Assembly (NCBI GenBank): GCA_035536315.1
Contig: DATLOJ010000157.1
Coordinates: 30,227 to 94,226 of the forward strand
Source: DATLOJ01 sp035536315
Lineage (GTDB): Bacteria; Actinomycetota; CADDZG01; JAHWKV01
Reading direction: 5' to 3'
Length of the DNA: 64,000 nt
How positions within the stretch are numbered: the first letter of the stretch is position 1; the number at the start of each line of letters is the position of its first letter. A program made the translations under genes and the position numbers. The notes beneath the pieces were generated by a model. The model worked only from the letters and a program-made list of their open reading frames with translations. It had not been told where the DNA came from and searched no databases. Positions 43,794-52,032 of this stretch are shown piece after piece.

Positions 43794-43988
43794 ATGCCGA
43801 AGATGAAGACTCATCGTGGAGCCGCGAAGCGGTTCCGTAAGACGGGCACGGGCAAGATCGTGCGGATCCAGGCCAACGTTCGTCACTACCTCGAGAACAA
43901 GCCGGGCAAGATGAAGAGGCGCCTGCAGCGCAACGCCTCCGTCTCGAAGGCGGACACGAAAAGAGTCAAAAGAATGCTCGGAGGTTAA
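43794..43988 (+). CDS. rpmI: 50S ribosomal protein L35
   Basis: 64 residues, highly basic. [20 protein letters not shown] is the family N-terminus. Between infC and rplT as in most bacteria. Confidence 0.96.
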   Translation: MPKMKTHRGAAKRFRKTGTGKIVRIQANVRHYLENKPGKMKRRLQRNASVSKADTKRVKRMLGG

Positions 43989-43993
43989 TTGCA

Positions 43994-44353
43994 ATGGCAC
44001 GCGTCAAAAGGGGAGTAACCAAGCGCAAGCACCGCAAGAAGGTGCTCGAGGCTGCATCGGGCTACAGGGGAGCGAGGAGCCGTCGCTTTCGCGTGGCCAA
44101 GGAGCAGATGCTCCACTCCCTCACCTACGCATACAGGGATCGCAAGGATCGCAAGGGCCAGTTCCGCAGGCTGTGGATCGCACGTATCAACGCTGCCGCA
44201 AGAGCGGAGGGCATCTCGTACAACCGGCTCATCGAAGGTCTTCGCAAGGCCGAGGTCGAGGTCGACCGCAAAATACTCGCCGACCTTGCTGTGACTGACC
44301 CTCAGGCCTTCAAGTCACTCGTCGAGGTAGCGAAGCAAAGCAACGCCGCCTAG
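43994..44353 (+). CDS. rplT: 50S ribosomal protein L20
   Basis: 119 residues; early assembly protein that binds 23S rRNA and often its own operon leader. [17 protein letters not shown] and [20 protein letters not shown] (with a one-residue variant) are the signatures. Confidence 0.96.
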   Translation: MARVKRGVTKRKHRKKVLEAASGYRGARSRRFRVAKEQMLHSLTYAYRDRKDRKGQFRRLWIARINAAARAEGISYNRLIEGLRKAEVEVDRKILADLAVTDPQAFKSLVEVAKQSNAA

Positions 44354-44373
44354 TAGTGCACCAGTAGCGGCAG

Positions 44374-45168
44374 TTGATCACCAGCTCCCGCAACCCCCAA
44401 GTCCAGTCGATCTTGAAGCTCTCGAAACGCGGGGTGCGAGAGAAGCAAAAGCGGTTCGTCATTGAAGGCCCCTCCGGAATAGCCGAGGCTTTTCGGTCCG
44501 GAGTCAGGGTGGACTCGATTACCTTCCGGCCCCCGGTCGAAGGAAAACTGAAGGATCTGGAAATCCTGGCGGCGCGCTCCAAGACTTCCGTATTCGAGGT
44601 CTCGCCTGCGATCATGGAACGCCTCACGGGAACCACTTCCCCGCAAGGCGCGCTGGCGGTTGCGCCCTTTATAGATCGAACGCTCGAGGATGTCTTGACC
44701 GCGAAGCCGACGCTGGTTGTTGTCATTGCAGGAGTGAGGGATCCGGGCAACACCGGAACAATTCTCCGATCATGCTGGGCGGCCGGAGTTGGTGGCGTGC
44801 TCATCCTGAAAGAGAGCGCCGATGTTTATAACCCGAAGGTAGTCCGGTCCAGCGCGGGGGCCCTGTTCAACCTGAGGTTCGCTCGCGATCTTGAGCTACC
44901 CTTTGTCATGCAAGAGTTATCTAGGTATGGCTACAACGCGATTGCGACCGATGCCAAAGCCACTCGTGCCTATTGGGATGTCGACCTGACTCCACCCACT
45001 GCACTAATCATGGGTAACGAAGCATGGGGACTTTCGGACGAAGCCTTGAGCGCGTCACATGACAAGGTCGGCATCCCACTTTCGGGATCGGCCGAGTCCC
45101 TGAACGTCGCAGTTGCGTGTTCCATCCTGTTGTTCGAAGCAGTCCGCCAGCGGAGAGCGAGCAGTTGA
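44374..45168 (+). CDS. SpoU/TrmH-family rRNA 2'-O-methyltransferase
   Basis: 264 residues. An L30e-like N-terminal RNA-binding domain is followed by the SPOUT knot: VVIAGVRDPGNTGTILRSCW (motif 1), LIMGNEAWGLSDEAL (motif 2) and IPLSGSAESLNVAVACSILL (motif 3). It methylates a ribose in 23S rRNA or tRNA; RlmB or TsnR-like is most likely given rplT and pheS nearby, but the exact base is not predictable. TTG start. Stop overlaps the kinase (TTGA). Confidence 0.9.
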   Translation: MITSSRNPQVQSILKLSKRGVREKQKRFVIEGPSGIAEAFRSGVRVDSITFRPPVEGKLKDLEILAARSKTSVFEVSPAIMERLTGTTSPQGALAVAPFIDRTLEDVLTAKPTLVVVIAGVRDPGNTGTILRSCWAAGVGGVLILKESADVYNPKVVRSSAGALFNLRFARDLELPFVMQELSRYGYNAIATDAKATRAYWDVDLTPPTALIMGNEAWGLSDEALSASHDKVGIPLSGSAESLNVAVACSILLFEAVRQRRASS

Positions 45169-46205
45169 GCGAACTCAGTCTTGCGTCAAACATCCCCGAT
45201 GCCGTCGTCCTCCTCGATACCGCGGGCATTATTCAAAACTGGACCGGTGCAGCGGCCCGCATCTTGGGCTGGACGGCTGACGAGGCTGTGGGCCGGATGA
45301 TCGACGAGCTTCTCACCCCCCGCGATGCAATGGGCGAGGGCTGCTGCATTGCTCCACGGACGGGCCTGTCTTCAATGCGCGGAGTGAAGCGTGCGCCTGA
45401 GAGAGAGGTTCTTGTAACCACAAAAAACGGGGAACTATGGATCGGATTCACGTCCTCGTTTCAACGCGACCCTGGCGGCACTTTGATCGGGACCGTCATC
45501 AGCGCGCGAGACATAACGCGTCGAAGACTCATTGACGCTCAAAAGAGCGATGTGATTTCGGCCGTGTCCCACGAGCTGCGATCACCACTCACATCAGTTA
45601 AAGGCTTCACCGCGACGCTTCTCAGCAGGTGGGACCGCTTCGACGACGACATGAAGAAGCAGCTTCTCCAGACCATCAACGACGACGCCGACCGGGTTAC
45701 GCGGTTGATCGGGGAACTGCTCGACATAAGCCGAATCGAAAGCGGAAAGCTCGAGCTTCGACGCCAAAAGTTCCGGCTCGATGAGCTTGCAGGCAAGCTG
45801 ATTGACAAGTTTCGAGGGCTCAGCGAGCGTCATACGTTGCTGTACGAGCCACCGGCCGAGTTCCCGGAAGTCTTCGCAGACCCGGACAAGATCGAGCAGG
45901 TCGTGACCAACATTCTCGAAAACGCGATCAAGTACACGCTGAGCGGGACGGTGGAAGTGACGCTAAGCGAAAACGACCATGAGATCTCTTTCGAGGTTTC
46001 GGACGAAGGAAAGGGGATTCCGGAAGAACAAAGGCACAAGGTCTTCCACAAGTTCTTTCGAGGCGACCGTCACGGCAACCCATCTGGAACGGGTTTGGGT
46101 CTCTACATCTCCAAGGGCCTGATAGAGGCGCACAAGGGACGGCTGTGGGTTGACGAGTCCCACAGCGGCGGCGCTTTGTTTGCCTTTACACTGCCGCGAA
46201 CCTAG
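45165..46205 (+). CDS. PAS-domain sensor histidine kinase, soluble
   Basis: 346 residues. A PAS fold covers about 5-125 (IPDAVVLLDTAGIIQNWTGA). HisKA follows with the phospho-acceptor His in VSHELRSPLTSVKGF (about 137), then an HATPase domain with the N box (VTNILENAIKYT), G1 (DEGKGIPEE) and G2 (GTGLGLYIS). No membrane segment, so it senses a cytoplasmic signal. There is no regulator next to it; the receiver-GGDDF protein at 34704 is the only candidate in the window. Start TTG 45165 overlaps the methyltransferase stop. Confidence 0.93.
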   Translation: MSELSLASNIPDAVVLLDTAGIIQNWTGAAARILGWTADEAVGRMIDELLTPRDAMGEGCCIAPRTGLSSMRGVKRAPEREVLVTTKNGELWIGFTSSFQRDPGGTLIGTVISARDITRRRLIDAQKSDVISAVSHELRSPLTSVKGFTATLLSRWDRFDDDMKKQLLQTINDDADRVTRLIGELLDISRIESGKLELRRQKFRLDELAGKLIDKFRGLSERHTLLYEPPAEFPEVFADPDKIEQVVTNILENAIKYTLSGTVEVTLSENDHEISFEVSDEGKGIPEEQRHKVFHKFFRGDRHGNPSGTGLGLYISKGLIEAHKGRLWVDESHSGGALFAFTLPRT

Positions 46206-46238
46206 TGGAGGCCCACTAGGTCCACCAGCGGGGCCTCA
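46201..46238 (+). terminator. Hairpin between the kinase and pheS
   Basis: Perfect 8-base stem CCTAGTGG/CCACTAGG with loop AGGC (46201-46220), which includes the kinase stop codon. A competing stem GAGGCCC/GGGCCTC (46208-46214 with 46231-46237) uses part of the same sequence. No U-run; it may be a terminator or a switch for pheST. Confidence 0.5.
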
Positions 46239-46261
46239 GAGTACCTTCCGGAGTCTTGGAA

Positions 46262-47308
46262 ATGATTGTCGACGAAGCCATCCAAAAACTAAACGAGTAC
46301 GCAACTGAGGCCGCCGCGGCCGTCCTGGAGGCTGACGACGAACGGCAGGTCGATCTTGTCCGTCAGAAGTATTTGGGGCGAAAGAGCGGGGTCGCGTCCA
46401 TCAACGCCGGAATGCGAGAGCTTTCAGAGGAGGATCGCCGCAAGCTCGGGAGGGTGCTGAATCAGATAAGGGAACAGATTTCCTCCTCGCTGGAGACAAG
46501 AGAAGCCACCCTCAGAGAGTCGCTCTCGGCGGCGGCCGCAGTGGCCGAAAGGATCGATGTCACGCTCCCGGGCAGGATGCCTCAGCGGGGACGGATTCAC
46601 CCACTGACCCAGGTGACGGACGAGATTGTGGACATTTTCGTCGGTCTCGGCTTCAAAATGGCAGAAGGGCCAATTGTCGAGAGCGACTGGAACAACTTCG
46701 AGGCTCTGAACACGCCCGCAGACCACCCCGCAAGGTCGATGCACGACACGTTCTATTTGAAGACGCCGGGGGATGGGGACCCCCCATTGATAAGGACTCA
46801 CACCTCGCCCATGCAGGTACGAATTATGGAGTCGGAAACCCCTCCCGTCTTCTACGTATTCCCTGGAAGGGTTGCGCGCCGAGACGAGACGACCGTGAAT
46901 AACCTGGCCTCCTTCGCCCAAATCGAGGGCCTCGCGGTAGCCCACGGGATCACCTTTGCCGACCTTCGCGGAACGCTCCGGGTATTCGCAAGAGAGATGT
47001 TCGGCAAAGACCTGTTGGTCAGAATGAACCCCAGCTACTTCCCGTTCACCGAACCCTCAGCGGAGGTTTATGTGTCGTGCTTCGTTTGCGACCGTGCCGG
47101 CTGTCCAACGTGCCGCGGAGAAGGCTGGATTGAGATCATGGGGGCCGGAATGGTCCACCCGAATGTCTTCAGGGCCGTCGGTTACGACGCTTCCATCACC
47201 GGGTTTGCGTTCGGTATGGGTATCGAACGAATCGCCAAGCTCAAGTTCGGCGTGCCGGCCATTCGAGCCTTCTACGAAAACGACATCCGGTTTCTGGAGG
47301 CCTTCTGA
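46262..47308 (+). CDS. pheS: Phenylalanyl-tRNA synthetase alpha subunit
   Basis: 348 residues; class II catalytic subunit. An N-terminal coiled coil reaches about 90. Motif 1 is near HPLTQVTDEIVDIFVGLGF, motif 2 is RTHTSPMQVRIME and on, and motif 3 is GFAFGMGIERIAKLKFG. The segment CFVCDRAGCPTCRGEGW has four Cys that could bind zinc, as in several Gram-positive enzymes. ATG 46262 lies 8 bases after CCGGAG; TTG 46256 is too close to it. Confidence 0.96.
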   Translation: MIVDEAIQKLNEYATEAAAAVLEADDERQVDLVRQKYLGRKSGVASINAGMRELSEEDRRKLGRVLNQIREQISSSLETREATLRESLSAAAAVAERIDVTLPGRMPQRGRIHPLTQVTDEIVDIFVGLGFKMAEGPIVESDWNNFEALNTPADHPARSMHDTFYLKTPGDGDPPLIRTHTSPMQVRIMESETPPVFYVFPGRVARRDETTVNNLASFAQIEGLAVAHGITFADLRGTLRVFAREMFGKDLLVRMNPSYFPFTEPSAEVYVSCFVCDRAGCPTCRGEGWIEIMGAGMVHPNVFRAVGYDASITGFAFGMGIERIAKLKFGVPAIRAFYENDIRFLEAF

Positions 47309-49695
47309 TGCGCGCGCCCATCTCCTGGCTGAAAGAGTTCGTCGACATTCCATTCGAAGACGCCGAGCTCGCGGAGAAGCTCATAGCGATTGGACTCAAG
47401 GTTGAGAAGATCCACAGACCGGGGGACCAGATCAAGGGGGTTACTGTCGCCGAGGTGATGTCGGTTGAGCCTCACCCCAATGCCGACAACCTGGTGCTCG
47501 TCGAACTTGTGCAACGGAACGGAGCAACACGCGTTGTTTGTGGCGCGAAGAATTTTGAGAAGGGTGACAAGGTAGCGCTGGCAAGTCCCGGTGCCGAACT
47601 GCCCGGGATGCCGCGGCTGGAGGCCAGAAAGATCAGGGGAGAGGTCTCCGAAGGAATGCTGTGCTCGGCACGCGAGCTTCAAATCGGCGACGACCGCAGT
47701 GGAATCCTTGTGCTGCCGCAAAATTCCGTCATCGGGCAGGACGTCAGAGAAACTCTCCAACTCGATGAGACGATCTTCGAGTTCGAGGTCACTGCGAACA
47801 GGCCCGACGCGATGAGCCTAATCGGCGTGGCGTACGAAGTGGCGGCCATCACTTCAGGAGCGATCAGGCTCCCGGAGTTCGGCTCAGTGAGCAACGGTCG
47901 CACCGAGTCAACAGTCGAAGTCGAGCTTCAGGACACGGAACGCTGCCCGCGGTACCTCGCTCTGGAAATCTCGGGCGTGCAGGTTGGGCCTTCGCCGGAT
48001 TGGGTTCAGGCTCGCCTCAGGGCGGCCGGAATCAGGCCTGTTTCCAATATCGTGGATGCCACCAACTACGCCCTTGTCGTCACCGGCCAGCCACTCCATG
48101 CATTCGATCTGGCGAAGGTGCGGGGGCCGAAGATAGTCGTGCGAAGGGCTTCAGTCGGAGAGCGCATCACCACAATCGACGGCGTCGATAGGGCCCTCGA
48201 CCCCGACGACCTGGTCATCGCCGATTTTGATCAAGCCGTCGCAATCGCCGGTGTTATGGGGGGCCTGGAGACAGAGGTCTCACCGGAGACAACCAACATT
48301 TTGCTGGAGTCTGCGTACTTCCAGCCGGTGTCGATCTTCCGTTCGGTGAAACGCCACGGCCTCAGGTCGGAAGCATCCGCCCGGTTCGAAAGGGGCGCCG
48401 ACATCGAGATGATTCCGTCCGCCGCCGGATATGCGGCCAGGCTGATTGCGGAATGGACGGTGAAAGAACCAAGGATCTCCAATCCCGTGGACGAGTATCC
48501 GGCCCCCGCGCCTCAGCGCTCGGTCTCGATGCGAGTCGACCGTGCCAACGCGGTACTCGGAACGTCGTTATCGGTGACGGAGATCCAGGCTGCGTTATCG
48601 CGCCTCGGTCTCGAGCCTGCCGCCAAGGACGGCGAAGTCGTGGTTGAGGTACCCAGCCGTAGAAGGGATCTTTCAGAGGAAGAGGACCTGATCGAAGAGC
48701 TGGCTCGCGTGACCGGATACGACAACATCCCTTACACATTGCCTCCCGCTAGAGCGCGGGCCGGAGCCCTCACTCGTGACCAGATCCTGGTGCGCCGGAT
48801 TCGTCAGGTGCTGGCCGGGGGCGGGTATCACGAGGCTTGGACGTCGATACTCGTCGGGCCGTCTGATATTCAGAGGGCTTTCTCGAATGAGCGGTGGCTT
48901 ACGGTGGCACCGGAAGTGGCTAACCCCATGTCGAACGAGGAATCGCTCCTCAGGCCATCTTTGGTTCCGGGCCTGCTGCGTTCACTGGGCTACAACGTGG
49001 CGCGGCGAAACACCGAGATCAGGTTGTTCGAGGTGGGTACTTGCTTTGAAACCACTGAGGCCTACCCACACGAAAGGCTGAGGGTTGCGATTGTGGCCGG
49101 CGGTCATTGGGTGCAACAGTGGCATGGGCCGAAACGAGCCATCGATTTCTACGATCTCAAGGGAGCGATCGAAGGGATGCTGTCCGCACTGCACCTGACG
49201 GCCAGATTCGACCCGAAGAGCGTGGACCCATTCCATGCGGGCCGGTCGGCATCGATAGCACTCAACGGGAAGGTCATTGGTTACATGGGGGAGCTCGACA
49301 GGGCAACGGTCGAACGGCTCGATCTTCCGTTCGCTCCCGTAGCAGCCGAGCTGGATCTGACTGCGCTGCTTCGGATAGCTGGAATGCCCGAACCCCCCGA
49401 GGATCCAGGCAGGTACCCGGCCGTGTATCTGGATATCGCGGTGCGCGTCGACGAAGGCGTGCTCGCCATGGATCTGATCTCAACCGCGCGGGAGGCGGGG
49501 GGTAACCTGCTGGAGGATGTTCAGCTTTTCGATGTCTACTACGGTGAGCAGGTAGGTGAAGGCAGAAAGGGGATAGCTCTGGCGCTGACGGTAAGAAGCC
49601 CTGAGAGGACTCTGCAGGAAGAAGAGGCGTTGGGCGTACTGAAGCAAATTGAGGCCGCACTCGAGAAATCCCACGGTGCGGAGTTGCGAACTTGA
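47308..49695 (+). CDS. pheT: Phenylalanyl-tRNA synthetase beta subunit
   Basis: 795 residues. tRNA-binding OB domain at about 40-150 (VAEVMSVEPHPNADNLVLVE), the editing B3/B4 domain at about 210-380 (NIVDATNYALVVTGQPLHAFD), B5 (about 400-470), the catalytic-like core with DLSEEEDLIEELARVTGYDN, and the C-terminal FDX-ACB domain (YPAVYLDIAVRVDE, LFDVYYGEQVGEGRKGIAL). TGATG overlap with pheS. Confidence 0.96.
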   Translation: MRAPISWLKEFVDIPFEDAELAEKLIAIGLKVEKIHRPGDQIKGVTVAEVMSVEPHPNADNLVLVELVQRNGATRVVCGAKNFEKGDKVALASPGAELPGMPRLEARKIRGEVSEGMLCSARELQIGDDRSGILVLPQNSVIGQDVRETLQLDETIFEFEVTANRPDAMSLIGVAYEVAAITSGAIRLPEFGSVSNGRTESTVEVELQDTERCPRYLALEISGVQVGPSPDWVQARLRAAGIRPVSNIVDATNYALVVTGQPLHAFDLAKVRGPKIVVRRASVGERITTIDGVDRALDPDDLVIADFDQAVAIAGVMGGLETEVSPETTNILLESAYFQPVSIFRSVKRHGLRSEASARFERGADIEMIPSAAGYAARLIAEWTVKEPRISNPVDEYPAPAPQRSVSMRVDRANAVLGTSLSVTEIQAALSRLGLEPAAKDGEVVVEVPSRRRDLSEEEDLIEELARVTGYDNIPYTLPPARARAGALTRDQILVRRIRQVLAGGGYHEAWTSILVGPSDIQRAFSNERWLTVAPEVANPMSNEESLLRPSLVPGLLRSLGYNVARRNTEIRLFEVGTCFETTEAYPHERLRVAIVAGGHWVQQWHGPKRAIDFYDLKGAIEGMLSALHLTARFDPKSVDPFHAGRSASIALNGKVIGYMGELDRATVERLDLPFAPVAAELDLTALLRIAGMPEPPEDPGRYPAVYLDIAVRVDEGVLAMDLISTAREAGGNLLEDVQLFDVYYGEQVGEGRKGIALALTVRSPERTLQEEEALGVLKQIEAALEKSHGAELRT

Positions 49696-49745
49696 GCATG
49701 GAGGGTAAGCATCCTGTAAGTCAATCGAAGAATACGGAGGAATGA

Positions 49746-50045
49746 ATGCCTAGGGACATACCCGGAGCCGTTGTAAAAATCTTGGAGCTCGTCGGCAGCT
49801 CGCCGAACTCATTCAGTGATGCGGTGCGCAACGCAGTCGAAGAGGCTTCTCGCACAATCAGAAACATCCGTGGAGTCGACGTGCTGCAGTCGAGCGCAGA
49901 CGTCGGCGACGATGGTGAGATATCGCTCTACAAAGTAAATGTGAAAATCGCATTCGTCATCGATCGCGGGGACGATGAGTCGTCAGAGCGTTCCTCGAGG
50001 TCATCGCGAAAGACCACTGCCAGGCGCAGAACTTCGCGTCGCTGA
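49746..50045 (+). CDS. Dodecin-like protein with a basic tail
   Basis: 99 residues. The first 75 match dodecin: VVKILELVGSSPNSFSDAVR, ASRTIRNIRGVDVLQSSADV and YKVNVKIAFVID. Dodecins are small dodecameric flavin stores. The Trp that stacks on flavin in known dodecins (in the RWFEV segment) is Gly here, and the Gln of HYQV is Lys, so flavin binding may be lost or changed. The last 22 residues (SSERSSRSSRKTTARRRTSR) form a Ser/Arg tail absent from usual 67-70-residue dodecins, possibly nucleic-acid binding. GGAGG lies 5 bases before the ATG. Confidence 0.8.
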   Translation: MPRDIPGAVVKILELVGSSPNSFSDAVRNAVEEASRTIRNIRGVDVLQSSADVGDDGEISLYKVNVKIAFVIDRGDDESSERSSRSSRKTTARRRTSRR

Positions 50046-50071
50046 GACACGAAATCGTCAGGAGTTAATTA

Positions 50072-50143
50072 ATGGGCTGCTTCATCATGGTTCGATTCCG
50101 TGGCCGTACCTATGCGGCCGCATGGAGACCGCAAGCCTCATAG
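50072..50143 (+). CDS. Possible leader ORF of the Erm-like gene
   Basis: 23 codons beginning MGCFIMVRFRGRTYAAAW, with AGGAG 7 bases before the ATG, the best ribosome site in this gap. It overlaps the next gene's start in another frame, so its translation would affect that gene. An RFR triplet is of the +x+ type known to stall macrolide-bound ribosomes in some erm leaders. It could also be chance or the sign of a frameshift. Confidence 0.4.
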   Translation: MGCFIMVRFRGRTYAAAWRPQAS

Positions 50144-50894
50144 AGGCCAGCATTTCCTAAAGACCGCGGCCAAGGCCGCGGAGCTGGTTGAAGATGCCGG
50201 CATCTCTAGCTCAGATCTCGTTGTAGAGATCGGGGCCGGCAAAGGCAGGATCACAGAGCAGCTGTTCCTGCGCGCCCGGAAGGTTGTGGCCATAGAGGAG
50301 GATCCAAACCTTGCCACCCTTCTCATACGAAGATTCGAAGGCCACCCCGAAGTGGTTGTGGCCGCGGGGGACGCATTGACCTTTCCCATGCCTGGGGAAG
50401 AGTTCCGAGTCTTTGGAAATATCCCGTTCGGAATAACCACCGGACTCTTACGGCTCCTTCTGGACGACCCGGCATCCGGCCTTGCGCGAGCCGATCTGAT
50501 CGTGCAGCTCGGAGCAGCATTGAAGAGGGTCAGACCTCCACGCTCGAACCTTCAGAACATCAGATGGGGGCCGTGGTGGGAATTTCAGCTGGGGAGGCGG
50601 ATACCTGCACGTGCTTTCGATCCCGCACCGTCCGTAGAGGCAGCTCTTTTGTCGGTCGAGCGCAGGATCCGTCCTTTGCTGCCGCTCACTCACTCGGGGA
50701 GGTTTGCCGACTTCGTCAGCCGAGCTTTTGGAGGGGATAGGCCGATCGTCCGCGCCTTGGGACCGACTTACTCCGCGGCGAGGGTGAAGCTCGCTGCCTC
50801 AGCCGCAGGCTTCGCTGCCGAAAGTAGGGCTTCCGACGTCATCCTGGAGAACTGGGTCAGGATCTTCAAAGAGCTCGAGATGAAGAGCGATTGA
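50100..50894 (+). CDS. Erm/KsgA-family rRNA adenine N6-methyltransferase
   Basis: 264 residues. RGQHFLKTAAKAAELV at the N-terminus, SAM motif I VVEIGAGKGRITEQL, acidic end VVAIEEDP, AGDALTFPMP, and the catalytic motif NIPFGITTGLLRLLLDD (NIPF as in Erm; KsgA usually has NLPY). The C-terminal lobe has WWEFQLGRRIPARAFDPAPSVEAALL. This pattern fits 23S A2058 methyltransferases (Erm) better than 16S KsgA. Start is GTG 50100 or ATG 50112; neither has its own ribosome site. The frame is closed upstream at 50070. Whether it confers macrolide resistance cannot be told. Confidence 0.8.
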   Translation: MAVPMRPHGDRKPHRGQHFLKTAAKAAELVEDAGISSSDLVVEIGAGKGRITEQLFLRARKVVAIEEDPNLATLLIRRFEGHPEVVVAAGDALTFPMPGEEFRVFGNIPFGITTGLLRLLLDDPASGLARADLIVQLGAALKRVRPPRSNLQNIRWGPWWEFQLGRRIPARAFDPAPSVEAALLSVERRIRPLLPLTHSGRFADFVSRAFGGDRPIVRALGPTYSAARVKLAASAAGFAAESRASDVILENWVRIFKELEMKSD

Positions 50895-50926
50895 GAAGTT
50901 ATGCAGACTAGTGCATTATTATGCGA
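50891..50926 (+). promoter_or_regulatory. argC promoter overlapped by an ARG-box-like dyad
   Basis: TTGAGA (50891-50896), 17 bases, CATTAT (50914-50919), 6 bases, then ATG 50926: a leaderless arrangement. The -10 lies in TGCAT-TATT-ATGC (50912-50924), which resembles the TGCAT-n4-ATGCA core of mycobacterial ArgR operators as I recall them. A further ATGCA half-site lies at 50901-50905. Confidence 0.55.
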
Positions 50927-52032
50927 TGTCCAAAGCAAGGTCTAAACCGAGGTCTAAAGCAAGGTCTAAAGCAGGTCCCAATACGAAAGATGCGGACACA
51001 GCCTCTGTAGCCGTACTCGGCTCTTCCGGCTTTGCGGGCGGAGAGCTGCTCAGGATTCTCGACGGCCACCCCCTTGTCGAAGTTGTGTGCGTGGGAGCCT
51101 TTACGCAGACGGGTAGGCAGGTGGGGAGTCTTTATCCGGGCCTTTCTCCAGGGCTGGCGGAGAAGTCATTCGTCCAGAATGAGTCGGCTGCCGAGGTGGA
51201 CGCAGACCTCCTGGTCTCATCGCTTCCTCACACAAAGAGCATGCAGATCCTGTCACCCGCCCGGCAGTCAAAGGTTATCGACCTGGGTGGAGACTTCCGG
51301 CTCAACGCACCCGAGCAATATCGGCAGTGGTACGGCGAGGAGCACTTTGCTCCCGAGTCTCTGGGCGACTGGGTCTACGGCCTTACGGAGTTGAATAGAG
51401 ATCGCATTTCTGCTTCCGCCCGGGTTGCGAACCCGGGGTGCTACGCAGCGGCTGCCTTGCTGTGTCTTGCTCCGTTGCTCGCGGCCGGGCTCATCGAGGG
51501 GGCATCGATGCATGTTGATGCCAAGTCCGGGGTATCGGGGGCCGGAAGAGCGGCTGGTGAGAGCTTCGACTTCACCGCGGCAAACGAGAACGTAAGGCCT
51601 TACACCCCGACCCTTCACAAGCACATCGCGGAGATCGAACAGGAGCTCGCGATGCTGGCGGGCTCTGAGGTCAGGGTGTCGTTTGTCCCTCACCTCGTTC
51701 CAATGACGCGCGGTGTTTCCGTGACCTGTGTTGTCGAAGCTTCTTCCGGGATCACGCAAGAAGGGCTGCTGGACGCCCTCTCGCAACGCTACGCGACCGA
51801 ACCGTTTGTCCGTGTGCTGGATGCGAACGATCTGCCGGAAACCCGGAGGATGACCGGAACTAATGCCGCTGAAGTGACCGCAAGGCTGGACGAGCGAACC
51901 AACAAGGTGATCGCATTTGCCGCACTCGATAATCTCGGCAAAGGGGCAGCCGGTCAGGCGGTCCAGAACCTGAATGTGATGCTCGGATTCGAAGAGACTT
52001 TGGGTCTGGCGACAGCGGGTCTATTGCCATGA
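50926..52032 (+). CDS. argC: N-acetyl-gamma-glutamyl-phosphate reductase
   Basis: 368 residues; reduces acetylglutamyl phosphate. VAVLGSSGFAGGELLRIL is the NADP site and the catalytic Cys is in RVANPGCYAAAALLCLAPL; HKHIAEIEQEL and FVPHLVPMTRG follow. Residues 2-17 are four copies of a Ser-Lys-x-Arg/Gly unit coded by 12-base tandem repeats (50929-50976), an extension not usual for ArgC. First gene of the arginine operon. ATG 50926 is preferred to GTG 50911, which lies in the promoter. Confidence 0.95.
   Translation: MSKARSKPRSKARSKAGPNTKDADTASVAVLGSSGFAGGELLRILDGHPLVEVVCVGAFTQTGRQVGSLYPGLSPGLAEKSFVQNESAAEVDADLLVSSLPHTKSMQILSPARQSKVIDLGGDFRLNAPEQYRQWYGEEHFAPESLGDWVYGLTELNRDRISASARVANPGCYAAAALLCLAPLLAAGLIEGASMHVDAKSGVSGAGRAAGESFDFTAANENVRPYTPTLHKHIAEIEQELAMLAGSEVRVSFVPHLVPMTRGVSVTCVVEASSGITQEGLLDALSQRYATEPFVRVLDANDLPETRRMTGTNAAEVTARLDERTNKVIAFAALDNLGKGAAGQAVQNLNVMLGFEETLGLATAGLLP

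Noticed and set aside
46206..46261. T-box leader for pheS
   Set aside because: The region is too short and lacks the T-box sequence and specifier loop.
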